Shown here in pieces: positions 1 to 10,539 of a stretch of 64,000 nt of DNA (position 1 is its first letter; each line of letters begins with the position of its first letter). The notes below the pieces were generated by a model that worked only from the letters and a program-made list of their open reading frames with translations, was not told the origin of the DNA and made no database searches. A program made the position numbers and the translations under genes. This stretch comes from Hymenopellis radicata (taxonomy: Eukaryota > Basidiomycota > Agaricomycetes > Agaricales > Physalacriaceae): the NCBI GenBank assembly GCA_015501595.1, contig JADNRX010000087.1:62001-126000 (forward strand), written 5' to 3'.

Positions 1-71
1 GGGAATTATCTCAGTCTGGCTAGGCAAATCGTCAAATGACGAAGAATCTGGCAACACATGTAATAAGAAGT

Positions 72-1633
72 TTAGTTACGCAGAAACATACGGCGTAGTA
101 AGAAATGGTACTTGCCGCCACCATTAATCGGCAGTGCGAAAGGGGAGCGCCCAAGGGTTACAGCGCTAAGTTCTGCTTCGGACATCCTGACCAGAGTCTG
201 TTGCAGGACTTTCGCGCTGGGCCTGTCTTGCGGGCTCGGCGAAAGACATGATGTGACGACACTCCAGAGTTCGCAGACGGAAACTCGTGGGAAGAGGGGC
301 GTGCTGGCATTCTCTTGTTGATGAGGACTGCACTCATCACCGCTACGTCGGTTTGGATATCGGAGAATGGCGGCCTCCCAGTATGAATCTGAACAAAGTG
401 CGACTCGGATGAGCAAAGGTATTTCAACAATCACGGAGGACTTGTGTACTTCAATGATGGTGCAGCCAAACGAATACACATCCCTCGCTGCGAGATACAG
501 AGGTTGAAAGAGTGCGCCATTCATCATTTCCGGAGGCATCCAGCGGATCGCGCCATGGCCACGCGCAGTAGTTCCGGGCGCTTTAGTTTCGACCGTAAGA
601 CTGATGCCGAAGTCAGCCAATACGCAGCGAAAATCTTCCTTGACAAGGATGTTTCTCTAGGACCAAAACGATTGTTAATAAGCTTCAACGAAGACCAAGA
701 GAGGAAATCGTAATTACACCACGTATGTCTGCATGAACGATTTGAGGGTCGAGTTCGTGCAGGTACCGCATGCCTTCGGCGATGTCGAGGACCTAAACGA
801 TAATCAATAACATGCAATTCGTTCAAGGCACAGAACTACGCACGAAAGGATAGCGGTCAAGGTGTGGTCGCTCTTCGAGAAATGTAATAAGATCGCCGTC
901 TGCCATCCACAGCGAAATGAGACAGAAACTCGGATGGAACAGGTCAAGGCTGACGCCAACAAAGGGCAGAATGTTAGGGTGGCGCAATTGCCTCCACAGT
1001 AGTGCTTCGCGACAGAAGGCCTGTGCCCTCAAGTAAACACAGGTTGGTGTCGCCGACGAGAGCCCGCACCTTGAAGATTTCGTCTCTGGTACTTCCGCCG
1101 TGCACATATAAACGCAAAGCTTTCAAGCAAACAAGCTTCCCATCTTCGGTCACTCCTCTCCAAACATCCTTCGCAAAAAAGGTGAGCCAAAGGCAAAGCC
1201 CCTGGTTGCCCACTCACTGCATATCCGCCTCCCGCTATCGGCGACTTTCCTTCTGGTCGCACGCCGTGACAGAAGAGGGACGTCGGCAGCATGTCGTACT
1301 GCTTTCCGAGAGCGCTAAGGCACTTGATGCATGTAGCTCTATAAGCGCCGTTTGTTCGCTCAGAGTCGAGTTCCTATTGTGTGTTTAAGTCAGGCATACT
1401 AATACGACGTGCGCCAAACCTACAGCTTGCAAGATGTCCAGCACTGCCTGGGCAGTGTCACAGGGAACAGATCCAATGGTTCTCCATGCCGAGTCATATT
1501 TCAGTAGCCGTACCACCATTTCCCTCAATGGCTCGTCATCGTTGGAGAGGTCGGACCATGCCAGGTCGCACTGCGACTCACCCATGTCCGGGGCCATGGT
1601 GTAGCTCTTGGAGGTGTCGAGGAAGCAGTTCAC
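72..1633 (-). CDS. Protein kinase, tyrosine-kinase-like (TKL) type, multi-exon
   Basis: Several exons on the minus strand together spell a kinase domain. In order they show a beta-3 lysine in VCLKALRLY (about 1130), an alpha-C glutamate in REALLWRQLRHPNILPFVG (about 1000), a catalytic loop read as IVHADIRGRNILV across an intron whose donor follows codon RG near 715, then ADFG, WMPPE and DVYSFG (620-450). The C-lobe runs to a stop at 72. An upstream exon (about 1633-1425) without kinase motifs is probably the N-terminal region, so the start is uncertain. The HRD arginine is replaced by alanine (HAD) while the catalytic aspartate is kept; from memory, variants of this loop are common in expanded mushroom TKL kinases. 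Substrate unknown; expected intracellular Ser/Thr or dual-specificity activity. The first intron and the exon around 1200-1300 are not resolved. Confidence 0.72.
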
Positions 1634-2251
1634 CTCGAGGCAGGACCTGTGTTGATCTACATCATGATTTGGTGTTACTGAGAAGACTCACGTGCGAAGA
1701 TACTGCTCAGAGAAGCGCGATTGAGTGAAACGCGAAAGTTTCGCGTCGGCGGTAACACGCTCTCAGATATGATGGCCTATACGCGCCCCGGCCGCGCTCT
1801 CTGCCCGCCGTGCATGCGACACGCCATATTTCCTCGACTATCGGTGTGGGGACCGTGCTGTCCTTGACCTAGAGAGAGCGGCTCGTTGTATGATGTCCTA
1901 CTGGACGCACAGGCTCTGCGCGTCGAGCGTGGCCACGCAATATCCGCTTCTGTGCTGGATCGCTTACGACGAAGGCGTTATGGGATAAATTCAATGGGGA
2001 CGTTGTTGAAGCAAAGGAAGGTCATGATGCTGATCGCAGGTTGCAAGAGCCAGTGTGACCCTGTGACCATTAAAGTGACCGATTCTGGGACCCCCAAGGA
2101 CCAACAAAATGGGACGGCCAGTAGTACCGACTCACGCGGTCTTATAAATGATGACAAGACAGGTACTCTACTGTTACACCGGCTTACCCTCCAGTGTATG
2201 AACTCTCATAAATGGTCAAGACATTTTCAATACCAACCATGAGATTAATAC
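1634..2251. other. Intergenic, no recognised gene
   Basis: About 600 bases between the kinase 5' end and the stop of the next minus-strand gene. An open frame of 118 codons (1886-2242, plus) shows no domain, low-complexity bias or homology to neighbours that I can see, and is not called. Confidence 0.5.
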
Positions 2252-3776
2252 TCAGGAGACATATACAGGAAGAGCCTCTGATTCTGAAGTCTTCTCCAGT
2301 CCATGTGATAGTACCAAATCAAAACGCCCTCTGCGATAAGCCGTTACATTGGCGCGACACTCGTTCACCACCTCAATAGCCACCACAAGGTCCGCCCGTG
2401 AGCGTTCTGCTCGCCGTAGTGCGCCCGTGAGTTCTTCTTTGAGCTAAATCGAACATTCAGACTTGATGTCTAAAGCTAATGGCGATATCAGGCTTACTCG
2501 TTTGTGCGCCACAATGACTTGCTCCCCAGATTCTCCCATTGCGCTCCTGAACGGTATTTCGAAAACCGTTTGGAGGAAGAAAGCTTCCAGTCGAACGCTC
2601 CTGACCGGAGTGTAAATATTTCTTTAAGCCTAACGCGTTGTCTGTGACGTACACTTGCGGCACGACGAACTCGCCAATATCTTGCACCTCCGCTGTCGCA
2701 TTTTGTGCAGTGCGGATGAGGGCTATCGCCTCATCCCCTAACGCCCTAGCTTCTCGAAGATTGTTGCGCTTGGCCTTGTCACTCTTTCTGGTAAGAAGAA
2801 CGTCTCCTCAGAACGCGTCTTCAAACGGCGACCGAAAGGAACTACGTACGCAGAGCTTCCGTAGACATCTAATGTTTGTTCAAACATCCGCCGCACTCTG
2901 GTCAAGTGATGTACAGCTCACCTCCTCGTGTCTGCTCAAAGACTTCCTTCATAATCTTTGTATGACACACTTTCATCTTGTCCTCTGCCTGTTGTAGTAT
3001 AGTGACAACATGACGATCGTTTGCATCTTGACGCGTAAATAGCTCCTGCGTGACTTCGGCGTGAAACAGTTGTTCCTTCAATTCTGTATCTCGAGGATCT
3101 ACAGTCAACAGTCAACAGTATCCATCAGTAATAACATTCTTTCACGTCACAGAACCACATACCATTCTGACCCTCGAAAACGCTCTCGCACAAATTCCAT
3201 AGGTCGTCCTTGAGTATATCATAACTGTTCATCTTTCCTGTCAGTTCATTATGCTGATTGACCGTCAGAGCCCGACGACACCGAAACATATCCCACATAC
3301 CTCCGCCTTCGCCTTCGTTATATCCATCTCTAATTCTTCTTGTCGACGACGTGCAACAACCTGTCGATTTAACGCATCAACGTAGTCTCTATAATCCAAT
3401 ACCTAAACTGTCAGACGAGTGACACATATACCGGCGATTCACGCACCGTTCTTCCTTACTCGCAATCTCCTCAAACTTCTCTTTCTTCCCCGCTAACTTA
3501 TACGCCAGCTTCCGCGCTGTCGCATCCCGCATCTGCTCATGCTCGTCTCTCTGCTTCCTCGTCGCCTCATCCAATTGTCTCACATCCACAATAGTCCTCG
3601 AAAGCTCCTTCTCCAATGTCTTCAACTTTTGGGATTGCGTCTTGAGCACCGTCGGTACATGCCGTAGTTCAGCCAACGACGCTTGAATGCACGTATACGC
3701 AGAAGCATTTTCCAGGATCCTCTCAGATAACCGATCCCCGGCGGTCGCTGATGGCGGTGAAATAGGAAAAGTCATC
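2252..3776 (-). CDS. Uncharacterised coiled-coil protein, paralogue 1
   Basis: Exon 1 (3776-3447) encodes a charged heptad-like helix with the phrase RDATARKLAYKLAGKKEKFE-type residues and ends in KEER. A 58-nt intron (3389-3446) leads to DYVDALNRQ. Later exons carry YDILKDDLWNLCESVFEG, then DTELKEQLFHAEV (about 3100-2930), IGEFVVPQVYV (about 2680), and a last exon LKEELTGALRRAERSRADL ending at a stop at 2252-2254. Every block has a counterpart, in the same order, in the gene just upstream at 3924-8217. That conservation is the main evidence that this is a gene. Family and function not recognised; a cytosolic coiled-coil protein is inferred. The start at 3776 is chosen because the residues upstream (to an ATG at 3793) have no counterpart in the paralogue. 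The junction near 3310 is not resolved and could hide a frameshift. Confidence 0.6.
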
Positions 3777-4364
3777 GTGAATGTGGCTATCAACCCGGCA
3801 TACTTATATATGAGCCATACGCGGATGATACGCCGAGACTCGGCGGGTGATCACATGGATATGGCTTGCGTTCAGTTTCCCATCATCGCGTATTCCTCAT
3901 CCACGCGCTAATGTTGAATCAGATCATGTTTGCCTAATGTTAGAATACAATGGGAGAGCGTCGTTTTGTGATTCGAGCAGAACCATGTCGAACACACCCT
4001 GTCGGTGTACCTCTAGATTCCTACGAGACTCATTCACGACATTCGCCGCCTCGTCAAGATCTGCACAGGAGCGTTCAGCGCGCTGCATAGCCAACAAGAG
4101 TTCCGCTTTGATCTACAGAATAAATAAGTTGAAAATCGACCCGTGGTAATGTTAGAACAGTTCATACAGTCTTATAAGCAGCCCCGACACATTGACCAGC
4201 TTCCCTCACCGACTCGTCAGAAGGGGCTTGGAAGACCGGATTCACATAGAAGACTTCCATGTGCATGTGTCTGTAAGAGTAGATTAGAGTATGGATATAG
4301 AGGTCGGGAAACCTCGAACTGACCCGGTGGGTACTGTGAACTCTCCCATTTCGCCCACGTCTGC

Positions 4365-4790
4365 TAGAGATCACCACGAGTCCTGACTCGAGTTGATTCG
4401 TGACTCATCCGGCGAGTACTCATGGGGGTCAAAGGCTGTTCATGACTCGCGCATGACTCGAGTCCCCCTGACTCACGAGTCGAGTCGAGTCGAGTATTTG
4501 ACCCTGCGAGTCTGAGTTGATTCGCGAGTACTCTCCAGACTCATCTAGTATATTGCTGTAGTTAACCCTTATTTAAGCTATTTAGCAGGTATTTTTATTG
4601 ATTTATGTGTTCATGCACGAGTCAACACGAGTCAGGACACGAGTCAGATATTAGCCTTAGGCTGTTCATGACTCTCGCCTGACTCGAGTCCCCCTGACTC
4701 ACGAGTCGAGTCGAGTCGAGTATTTAACCCTGCGAGTCCGAGTTGATTCGCGAGTACTCTCCAGACTCATGCGACTCGTGGTGATCTCTA
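4365..4790. mobile_element. hAT-like MITE E1 (TIR TAGAG-ATCAC-CACGAGT)
   Basis: A 426-bp element with perfect terminal inverted repeats TAGAGATCACCACGAGTC and an 8-bp target duplication acgtctgc (4357-4364 and 4791-4798). An 8-bp duplication with TA-starting short TIRs is typical of the hAT superfamily. No coding capacity; subterminal regions are packed with gactcg/cgagtc motifs. It contains a 111-bp internal direct duplication (4434-4544 and 4660-4770). It sits in a coding exon of the coiled-coil paralogue 2. Confidence 0.9.
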
Positions 4791-5011
4791 ACGTCTGCCG
4801 ACACCTTCCGGGCATCTCTAGAGACCTCAACGAGTTCGCGGGTCACGCGGATACTCGGGTACTCGATCCGGCCGGGGGTCTCGGCTACTCGACTCGTTTG
4901 ATCCGCGGATCAATAGCGGGTCGGATCAGAGAAGGATCGCGAGTGGGGCTTTTGCGGCACGAGTACTCGTCGCGAGTACTCGGTTTGACTCGCAATTATG
5001 TTTATATATAT

Positions 5012-5515
5012 TAGAGACGGACGCGAGCCTATACTCAAGTATATTCATACTCATCATGCGAATAACTCATGCCTCAAGACCAATACTCACGACTCACGAC
5101 TCTACTCAAGACTCTACTCTACTCAAGACTCTACTCGCGAGTATTCATGAGTCTTGAGTATATAAATACTCGAGTATACTCAAGTATACTCACCAAATTA
5201 GACAGTCGGCAGATCTATTTAAGCTAGCAAGTAGGATATTGAGTCGTATTTATATTAGTAAGGACTTTTTGTTGAGACTAGAGGTAAAGATAGAGCAGGC
5301 TTACAACATATCTGCTGAGCTATTGCATGTAGATGAAGTGATGAGTATTCATGAGTATGAGTTTACTGAATACTCATGGCACTAGAGGTAGATTCGCTAC
5401 TCATCAAATACTCTAGACTCTACTCTACTCATTCGCGAGTATACTCTTAACTCACACAATGAGTACACATTTATTCACGAGTATTTTTTATACTCTATAC
5501 TCGCGTCCGTCTCTA
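5012..5515. mobile_element. hAT-like MITE E3 (TIR TAGAG-ACGGA-CGCGAG), nested in E2
   Basis: 504-bp element with termini TAGAGACGGACGCGAG in inverted orientation and an 8-bp duplication atatatat (5004-5011 and 5516-5523). The interior is AT-rich with many actcaagtatactc-type palindromes and no reading frame of note. Inserted into E2, so younger than E2. Confidence 0.87.
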
Positions 5516-5996
5516 ATATATATTTAAGCTATATTTACAAATTTTTTGCAACTTAAACGGGCTCTCGCGTCGCCCAAATGAGACGTTCGCGTGATTTCTT
5601 GGGAAATTCCCACGATCCGGCAGACGCCGAGAGGCCGCGTAAGCGTGCGATCGGGTCGTTTCTCTTGCTTCCGACCACCACCCTCCACCACCACGACTAC
5701 CAAGGGAGCGACGATTGTCGCCCCTGCCGCTCTGACGATTGTCAGGCGGCATCTGTCATGTAGATCTGGGTCTCGGCTTTGTGCCGGACCCGCTGCTGCT
5801 GTCTCTGCGACGGCAGCAGAGGATGACGTTGCCAGCATTGCAACGACGCGAGGACGACGACGATGCAGACGACGATGACCGGAGGACGACGGACTGAGGA
5901 GCAGGATGACCAGGATGAGAGGATGACGAGGATGGGGAAGAGGAGGAGGAGAATGGAGAACGGCGACTGGCACCACTACCACCACCACCACTACAC

Positions 5997-6413
5997 TAGA
6001 GCATGCCACGAGTTTCGGCCAGCACAGGTAACTCGCAGGTAACCTGCGACTCGCGACTCGCGACTCGGGTTTGCGCAAGTCGCAGGTTTGGGATTGGAGC
6101 ATTCGGCAAAGTACTTGCGCAGGTTCCGTTAGTCAGTTAATATATAATGTTATGCATATAAACTGTATTATACATATGAATATGATCCAACAGAGCTGCA
6201 ACAGACTATAGAGATGATGTTTGCATTTGTTTGACCTCAGTTAGAGGTGATATGAGTGGGTTATAGCTCAAAACTCTTCAAAAACTCGCAAACTCGCGAG
6301 TTTTGGACCCGCGACTCGCGAGTTTGAGACAAGTCGCAAATCCGGACTTCAGATATGCAAACTCGTGCAAACTCGACCCGCCGGACCCGGGTTTAGACTC
6401 GTGGCATGCTCTA
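5997..6413. mobile_element. hAT-like MITE E4 (TIR TAGAG-CATGC-CACGAGT), nested in E2
   Basis: 417-bp element with perfect termini TAGAGCATGCCACGAGT and an 8-bp duplication cactacac (5989-5996 and 6414-6421). Nearly identical along its length to E5 at 7263-7681, so the pair defines one recently active subfamily. No coding capacity; actcgcgagt palindromes dominate the right half. Confidence 0.9.
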
Positions 6414-7262
6414 CACTACACCAGCACCACCACCTCCCACCTCCACTGCACCACCTCCACCACTACCTCCGCCTCAGTCCCTGCTTCATGCACGGCTGAG
6501 TGTCCCCGTGCAATTGCCCAGGGATGCTCGCCGGGCATGAATGGACCTTTGGTTGGGTCAGTGTATGCGAGGTGATGTGCGAGTATTTTTTACTCGTCGG
6601 TGATCCGGATCGCCTGCGAGTACTTGCCAGAATCGCAAGTACTGGACTCGTTTGACTCGCGAGTCAACGCGAGTCGAGTAAACAACGGATCACAAGTATG
6701 GGCTTTGGAGCGCGGGTACTCGCCTCACGGATCGCGAGTCAGACCCAGATCTGACTCGTTGAGGTCTCTAGGCATCTCGTACGAAAGATTTTGCCCTGTC
6801 ACCAGCCGCATTCGCAGCTTTGAGATGATTGTGCTTGATCTGGTCGCTCATTCTATATTGGCAAGATGCTTGGGAATTCTCAGTCTTCAATAACCGGGCT
6901 GGACGGCTTACGCAGAGTTGCTGTTGATGTCTATAGCCGACATAAGTCAATGATAGGAAGAGGAATATTGCACCCACCCCACTTCGTGAGTTCGATTGCT
7001 TTGTTCACATTTTCTCGAGCCTCCTTCATCTTGTTCTCTGCTTCTTGCAGAGACCTGACAGCTTGGGTATCATCTGAAGCTTGTCTGACAAGGCGCCGAT
7101 ACGTCCCATCAGCGATGTTGATTTGATGTTTTAGTTCGGAGTCTCTTCTGTCTATTGATAATTCATTAACACAAATACGCTAGGCTGGGAAGATACCGAC
7201 CGCCTTCCCCATCAAACACACTGTCGTACAGGGTCCACAGCTCGCTTTTGAGAATGGTGTAT

Positions 7263-7681
7263 TAGAGCATGCCACGAGTTTCGGCCAGCGCAGGTAACTC
7301 GCAGGTAACCTGCGACTCGCGACTCATATATATATATGTTCGCGCAAGTCGCAGGTTTGAGGTTGGAGCATTCTTCAAGTACTTGCGCAGGTTCCGGTAG
7401 TCAGTTGAGCTATAATATTATGCATATAAACTGTGTTATACATATAAATATGATTCAACAGAGCTGCAATAGGCTATAGAGATGATGTTTGCACTTGTTT
7501 GACCTCAGTTGGAGGGGATATGAGTGGGTTATAGCTCAAAACTCGTCAAAAAACTCGCAAACTCGCGAGTTTTAGACCCGCGACTCGCGAGTTTGAGACA
7601 AGTCGCAAGTCCAGACTTCAGATATGCAAACTCGCGCAAACTCGACCGCCGGACCCGGGTTTAGACTCGTGGCATGCTCTA
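7263..7681. mobile_element. hAT-like MITE E5, same subfamily as E4
   Basis: 419-bp element with termini TAGAGCATGCCACGAGT and an 8-bp duplication tggtgtat (7255-7262 and 7682-7689). It aligns end to end with E4. A short tatatata tract near 7327 replaces a few bases of E4. It interrupts a coding exon of coiled-coil paralogue 2. Confidence 0.92.
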
Positions 7682-8217
7682 TGGTGTATTGCGTCATGGT
7701 GCGATTAGCAGTGTCTAACTGAGTCCCAATTAGTTGTAGGTGCACACGTTCAGAAACCAACAACCGATACCTCTCTTTTAGCTTGGCTTAAAGTCTGCGC
7801 TAGTTCTTCTGCACGCCGTCGCTCTGAAATCTCGCGATTCAACGCGCTCACGTACTCTCTGCGAGAAGGAATTTAAATCCAGGTTATGAAGTAAGGAGTT
7901 AGAGAGGTATACCTTTCCTCCCTACTAGCTTTCTCTTCGTACTTCTCCTTCCTCCTCGTCAGCTTGTATGCAAGCTTACGGGCGGTCGAGTCCCGTATCC
8001 GCTCGTGTGCCTCCCTTTCCTTCTTCGTCGTCTCTGCGCATTTCTGCACGCTTTCCGCAGCCTGTGAAAGGTCGCACTCCAATAACTTTATGCGTTTCGT
8101 TTGATATGCGAAGACAAGCAGCACATCACGTAGATCCGCAAGTGATGCCTGAATCTGACGATAGGATGGCGCGTTTGCTAAGACTTTCTGAGAAATGGAG
8201 GGTGATGTTGGGCCCAT

Positions 8218-9949
8218 CGATGGATTGTCCCCAACAAAGAGAAGACGGTATATATAGCAGTGGGGAACAGCAACCGGTCCAAGGCCGTGACGCCGACTTC
8301 CCGATATCGGTCACATGCACCGTGGAGCTCCCGGTATAGCAAGTCCTGTAGTCTGAGCTCGTCGGGATCAAGGTGGCGGTCGAACAGAAAGACACAGACA
8401 AGCGCCCCATGTCGGCATCAAGTCGACATATCAGAGCGCCTAGTCTAGAGGCAACATTCGGCACTTCCCTGAGTAATTTAGGACAGCGGCGGAGCCTCAG
8501 CCGAAAACTCCTTGAAAGCCGGTCCCTGGAATGATCTGGCCAGTAGAGACTTGTAGTCAACGGTCGAGTACCCAAGTAGCAGGAACCTCTGATAAATGTA
8601 GGATTAACTTGGTTCGTTCAGTGCATTTGCCATGGGAACTCGTACCGGTAGGCGTGTCCGTCACCGTCGGCTGAATGCGAAGCACTGTCTGACAAGCAAT
8701 ATGATGCAAATGGATACCGCTCCTCATACACAGGTCTCCAGGCAATCCTCTGAGAACGACGAGATTCGGGGAGTAAGAATGAGGGAGCACCGAGATGACA
8801 GCATACAGAGCATCCGTACATTGCTTTGTTAGCTCATACAACGTAGAGCCCAGTCTCGCTCAGCAATGAAGTAAACTTCCGTGGCGAGCCGGGTAGGTTG
8901 TGGGAGCCCTTGTCTTATCTATGGGAGTAACGAGCCTGCCTGTCACCTAACCCATGAAGAATGTAGTCTGAGCTAACAGAACTCCGAAACACTCGCCGAC
9001 CCACGGCGGTAAGTACCTCGCTATTAATTTTCTATCAGTTTTTGAATTGGCCGAAGCAGAGGTGGTTAAGCATACCAGCTAGAGCAATGTGCTCGCGCAC
9101 CCCGACGCGTGCTTGAGAGAGAATAATTTCTTGTGCAATGGAGAATGACCAGTCGTGACAGACCTCTAGGCGTTTCCGCTGAAGATTGACCTCGTATAAC
9201 CGCGCCATCTCGTCTGCAGGCTCTCATGCAGGTTTTGAAGTGATCTGGGATTTTTTTCCGGCCGCCAGCGTAGTATATCATATATTCTTCGTCGGATTTC
9301 GCTGAGGAGGCGGCTTTGGCATATCATCATGATGGTCAAGAGCAAGTGGCGTGACCAAATCGATATGGCCCCTATGTACTCATGCTGCAACCCGGCCATG
9401 CGTCGACGGAGGCCAACGGAAAATATTCGCTCCACATCGCACGCCTGCGCTGCAATTTAGCTTGGGCAATAGGCGCGACCACGGGACCCATGGAGCGAAG
9501 GTAAAACCCGCTCATATAGCCGTTCTTCCACTCATACTCCGAAGTCGCTGTTGATCTAGTGAAAAAAGTAATGCGGGTTTTTGCTGCTTCAACTCACCTT
9601 TTCTCTGCCAATATTTTAATATTTAGGTGTTGTGTGCTAAATGCGTCTCCTGACTCGGGTGTAAAGTGTACGTCGAGTATTGGTGCGCTTTGCTGATGTT
9701 CGCTTACTGCAATACTGGGGAGAAATTCCGCTTTTTCTTTCCACGGAACGCGACGAAGAACAAGAACGCGACTTCTATGTCGACGGATTGAGGACAAGAA
9801 CATTCAGATTCGATTTCCAAAACGGGTCCTTGATCCCTGTGGCAGGGTGGGTGCTTCTTCAACGTGCATCGGTATCTCTTTCCTGACAGTGACATCCAAC
9901 TGCACATCTCCTCATCAATACAGCTCTCTCCTAAATCACTCTAAACCTA
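8218..9949. other. No recognised gene; weak minus-strand coding traces
   Basis: The first 100 bases are the probable promoter of the coiled-coil paralogue 2. Minus-strand frames at 8557-8841, 9166-9435 and 9594-9907 have protein-like stretches such as GYMSGFYLRSMGP (about 9520), but I see no domain, no consistent splice chain and no partner elsewhere in the window. A degraded gene is possible. Confidence 0.4.
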
Positions 9950-10522
9950 ATGGATTACTTCAGTCACACCTCCGATCCCGGATACGACCCCATACTCGGA
10001 ATTCTGCCTACCGCTGAATCCCTCAGTCATGGTGGCTACGAAACGGGCGCGCTGTTAACGGAACCGGAGCGTATCTCTCCTCTACCGATACAGGACATCG
10101 TCTCTCCTGAAGCAGACGTGTTGTCCTCTTCATTCACACTTGCTGGTCACGGAATACCAGTTGGTGGCGGGGACGTACAGGACCCGAACACCTCTCACCT
10201 CGGTACCCAAGGACATACTGCCACCACCGAGTCTGCGCCAGCCTCACGCGGGCGTACTCCCGAGCCTGGTCCGCGGTAGAGGGAGGCACGAGTGTATACC
10301 CGGGTGCACCCGACACCCGCGCGGCAAGTATTTGTGTCGTCGAGGCTGGACTTGCCACCTGTCGAAACACTCGCCACCCGCGGGTATTTGACCCGCGGGT
10401 CAAGTACTTGCCAATCCAGCAAGTACTTGCATCACCCGGGTGTGCAGGTACTTGTCCAAGTACCCGCATATTTCGCGCATGATTCGTGCCCGCCGCCGAC
10501 CCCCGAGCAATTGCGCGGGGGT

Positions 10523-10539
10523 TAGAGACGTGCACGAGA
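10523..10539. repeat. Orphan hAT-like terminus (TAGAG-ACGTG-CACGAG)
   Basis: The bases tagagacgtgcacgag match the terminal pattern of the other elements (TAGAG, five variable bases, CACGAG), but no inverted partner was found in the window. Probably a relic of an older or truncated element inside E6. Confidence 0.4.

Larger units (their letters stand above)
4819..6770. mobile_element. hAT-like non-autonomous element E2 (TIR TAGAG-ACCTC-AACGAGT), host of E3 and E4
   Basis: Termini TAGAGACCTCAACGAGT are perfect inverted repeats, flanked by the 8-bp duplication ggcatctc (4811-4818 and 6771-6778). The 1952-bp span includes nested elements E3 (5012-5515) and E4 (5997-6413); without them and their duplications about 1.0 kb remains. 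The remainder is purine/pyrimidine-skewed (accaccacc, gaggaggag) and has no transposase. It lies 28 bases from E1 inside the same exon of the coiled-coil gene. Confidence 0.88.
3924..8217 (-). pseudogene. Coiled-coil protein, paralogue 2, split by three transposon insertions
   Basis: Tandem duplicate of the gene at 2252-3776. Exon 1 from ATG 8217 carries YRQIQASLADLRDV and DSTARKLAYKLTRRKEKYEE and ends in REER; after an intron comes EYVSALNREISERRRAEE. Further blocks are YTILKSELWTLYDSVFDGEGG, DSELKHQINIADGTYRRLV, AKSFVRDARKVSAD, GEMGEFTVP and IKAELLLAMQRAERSCADL, with a stop at 3924-3926. Insertions at 7263-7681 (between YT and ILKS), 4819-6770 (in VRDARK) and 4365-4790 (in SADVGEM) each duplicate 8 bp and lie in coding sequence. 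Removing them and one copy of each duplication leaves about 1.47 kb, close to paralogue 1. As it stands the gene cannot give a full-length product unless the insertions are spliced out. A TATA-like stretch lies about 40 bases upstream (near 8255, minus strand). Confidence 0.62.

Noticed and set aside
1886..2242. 118-codon frame (plus)
   Set aside because: No signature, no paralogue and no splice context; not distinguishable from chance.
5524..6102. 192-codon open frame (minus) with valine and histidine runs
   Set aside because: It is the translation of accacc/gtggtg repeats of element E2 and crosses the left end of the nested element E4.
4365..7681. One large composite transposon
   Set aside because: Each element has its own perfect inverted repeats and a distinct 8-bp duplication, so these are separate insertions.
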